Assembly (NCBI GenBank): GCA_000320545.1
Contig: ADNK01003301.1
Location: 1-64,000 of the forward strand
Source of the DNA: Bigelowiella natans CCMP2755
Taxonomy: Eukaryota; Cercozoa; Chlorarachniophyceae
Direction of reading: 5' to 3'
DNA length: 64,000 bases
Shown here: one piece after another, positions 62,165 through 64,000 of the stretch
How the letters are laid out: the number at the start of each line of letters is the position of its first letter
How positions within the stretch are numbered: position 1 is the stretch's first letter
The notes under the pieces: generated by a model
Told to the model about the DNA's origin: nothing
Seen by the model: the letters and a program-made list of their open reading frames with translations, nothing else
Databases searched by the model: none
Made by a program: the position numbers and the translations under genes

Positions 62165-63000
62165 GCCAGAGCAAAGGATCGAGTTAAACTTCTCAGAAAC
62201 GAAATGCTTTCCTTAATGGTGAATATGTTTGGATAGCGAATCGACCAATTGTGAGAACGATAATTATTGTCATAATCAGAGAGAAAATAACACACAACGG
62301 GTGATCCAGAAGGCAGTTGACATATTAGGGGAATTTAATAACTCTGGAAGAGGACAATTTTTCACACCTCGAGAATACCATCAATTATACTCGATGGTAA
62401 CCGAAGCGCTCGATCATTTAGAATCCTACATTGCCAAGACTTTCTCAAAGAATAACAAATGCAAATTTGGAGTTCTAGATTTGTACGAGGTAGTAATGTG
62501 GCAGTAGAAGTAGTAGTGGTAGTTGTAGTTGTGCTGGTGGGAAAAGTGGTAGAAAGTAGAAGAAGAAGAAGAAGAGGAGGAGGAGAAGAAGATTAGAGAA
62601 AAAGTAATTTTATTCTGATGGATGAAAACCTGCTATATAATGATCTTATCATACCGTGTCATACAGCATGTGCAGCACTCTGGACAGATAATTCCACGAC
62701 TTTTCCTTATGATTGCGGTCGGATCAGTTGCCATTACGCAAATGCGTGCACCAGCAAAAGACATCCTTTTTGACTTAGTTGAGATATGCAGTGGAGTTCA
62801 GCACCCGATGCGGGGGTTGTTTCTTCGGAATTACCTCTCACGAACAACGCAGAGTAAGCTACCAGATAAGGGATCGCAGTATGAAGGGTAGTAGTACACT
62901 GTGCAAAAAGATATTTTGTTTTCCCGTTAAGTGAGCTCAAACACGATAATGATACAATATACTGCTACTACCACTACTATTACTCCTCCTCCTCCTCCTC

Positions 63001-63034
<34 letters not shown>

Positions 63035-64000
63035 ACGCCGCTGATTGCTGCAAATGCCCTTATGATGTAACTATAGTTTAAATTAGTAGTCTCTGATAAT
63101 GAGATGAAAGTCGTCATTAGTATTGTTTAATGTGAAATCGTCAACACATATGACGATAACTATTTATGGTCTTTACTGGTAGTCTTGGAGGAAACGTGCG
63201 GGATGCTATCGAATTTGTTCTTCGTAATTTTGTGGAGATGATTAAGTTGTGGGTCAGGATGAGGGAAAAAAATAGAAATTCTTCTTCCATATCGTCGTCT
63301 TCTCTGTATTTTTCGGAGCAAAGTCGAATGGTGCCATCGTCGTCATCATCGTTGTCATCTTCACATTTAGTGCTAGACACTTTTGATGCCAACGAGGAGG
63401 AACGAAGTAATCTTAAAGAGTTGGTAGGTGCACCATTGAATAACCTGAGTCATATCAGTGGTCTAGATCTTGATCTCTACCGCCAAGTCGTGCTACCTAG
63501 AATACTCGAGCAAACGGTGAATTGCAAGGACGTTATGGCACAGGAATACCTCATGGAGGCCATAATTAAGGTACTCTAACTTAGCGATCAAGGGGGTAGA
63601 TTGTGCCAAAGAAACAAAATCTTAAATTACCCCAGTTTCACGGCTCAATACCATTTGATGTGACTTTTCTATACTTCCTCCATATCTCTTTGTGCCTGTT
63701 GCAATGAGTAAATGTTTTTTATACGAATAGGCATTCGCTGCAGATTTTCACCTAAGCTCTCTGCAGATGTTTCTTGAGACTTTGGTCCACTTACAGCAAG
63801 AAGTCAATTCAAGTCAAATTCTTATGTCCATGATGCATCGTCTTTCTACTTCAGCCGACGCTCTGAAGCTGGCCGAATCTGACTCTTTTCCACTGATTCA
63901 TCATTACAGTTCGGACGTAGTGCGATTATTATTACAGACAAGTATGAAAAAAAAGAAGCTGCTGCTTGATGGTAGCATCACACTGCTCTTTTCTATTCTA
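62165..64000 (+). CDS. VPS35: VPS35 retromer subunit, 5' part
   Basis: Phase-consistent exons: 62165-62218, 62280-62489, 62667-62887, 63183-63570 and 63731-64000 (open to the edge). VPS35 is the helical scaffold of retromer, which recycles cargo from endosomes to the Golgi and cell surface; it pairs with VPS26 and VPS29. Family motifs are clear: [19 protein letters not shown], the VPS26-binding region [13 protein letters not shown] (PRLYLM in most species), [20 protein letters not shown] then [21 protein letters not shown], and [21 protein letters not shown] Ser-rich insertion ([14 protein letters not shown]... and a second Ser run) lies in the 63183 exon where other species have a short charged loop. 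The first exon(s) with the start codon are not resolved, and the 3' two-thirds lie outside the window. Confidence 0.92.

Noticed and set aside
62219-62236. An apparent 18-bp intron in VPS35, the size seen in nucleomorphs
   Set aside because: Using it breaks the frame; a 61-bp intron ending at 62279 keeps phase and the VPS35 reading.

Overview
The window is nuclear DNA from a microbial eukaryote. It has spliced genes with GT-AG introns, one very large unspliced exon, eukaryote-only proteins (ESF1, UTP13/TBL3, RPS3, VPS35, a DENND4-like Rab exchange factor, HMG-box, SET and Tudor proteins) and abundant microsatellites. A plastid-type elongation factor G carries a two-part leader (hydrophobic signal-like segment, then a Ser/Arg/Ala-rich transit-like stretch). 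This suggests an alga with a complex, secondary plastid. The leader has no Phe at the likely cleavage point, so a chlorarachniophyte fits better than a red-lineage alga. The lineage is inference; the plastid EF-G family assignment is strong.

Layout, left to right: the 3' part of ESF1 (+, to 3063); a prolyl 4-hydroxylase-like oxygenase (-, 3894-5288), head-to-head with a long multi-exon Tudor-domain gene (+, 5841-12986); a two-HMG-box protein with a signal/transit-like leader (-, 14057-15304); a type II (K+-independent) H+-pyrophosphatase (+, 16541-19684); a Cys-rich small protein (+, 21270-21815); plastid EF-G (-, 23552-26674); a doubtful reading-frame pair (-, 26974-27841); a RidA-family gene (+, 27879-28619); UTP13 (-, 29767-33561), head-to-head with RPS3 (+, 34376-35209); a secreted GH1 beta-glucosidase (+, 36467-38032); a giant DENND4-like gene (-, 38901 to about 50600 or beyond); an unidentified multi-exon gene (+, 52220-59337); a SET-domain protein with a C-terminal membrane segment (-, 60258-61153); and the 5' part of VPS35 (+, 62165-64000, running off the end).

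Two themes link the genes. ESF1, UTP13 and RPS3 all serve small-subunit ribosome biogenesis. EF-G, the HMG-box protein and possibly the oxygenase share the same N-terminal layout and may work in the plastid or periplastid space. DENND4-like and VPS35 both act in endomembrane traffic.

Intergenic regions hold a previously unnamed (to me) dispersed repeat of about 60-80 bp with at least nine copies, a 28-bp perfect inverted repeat, and islands rich in GCATGC/GCTAGC-type palindromes. Dinucleotide repeats sit mostly in introns, often right at splice sites. Trinucleotide repeats are translated inside exons. Exon joins were worked out by hand from splice signals and phase; those stated as phase-consistent are the more reliable ones.
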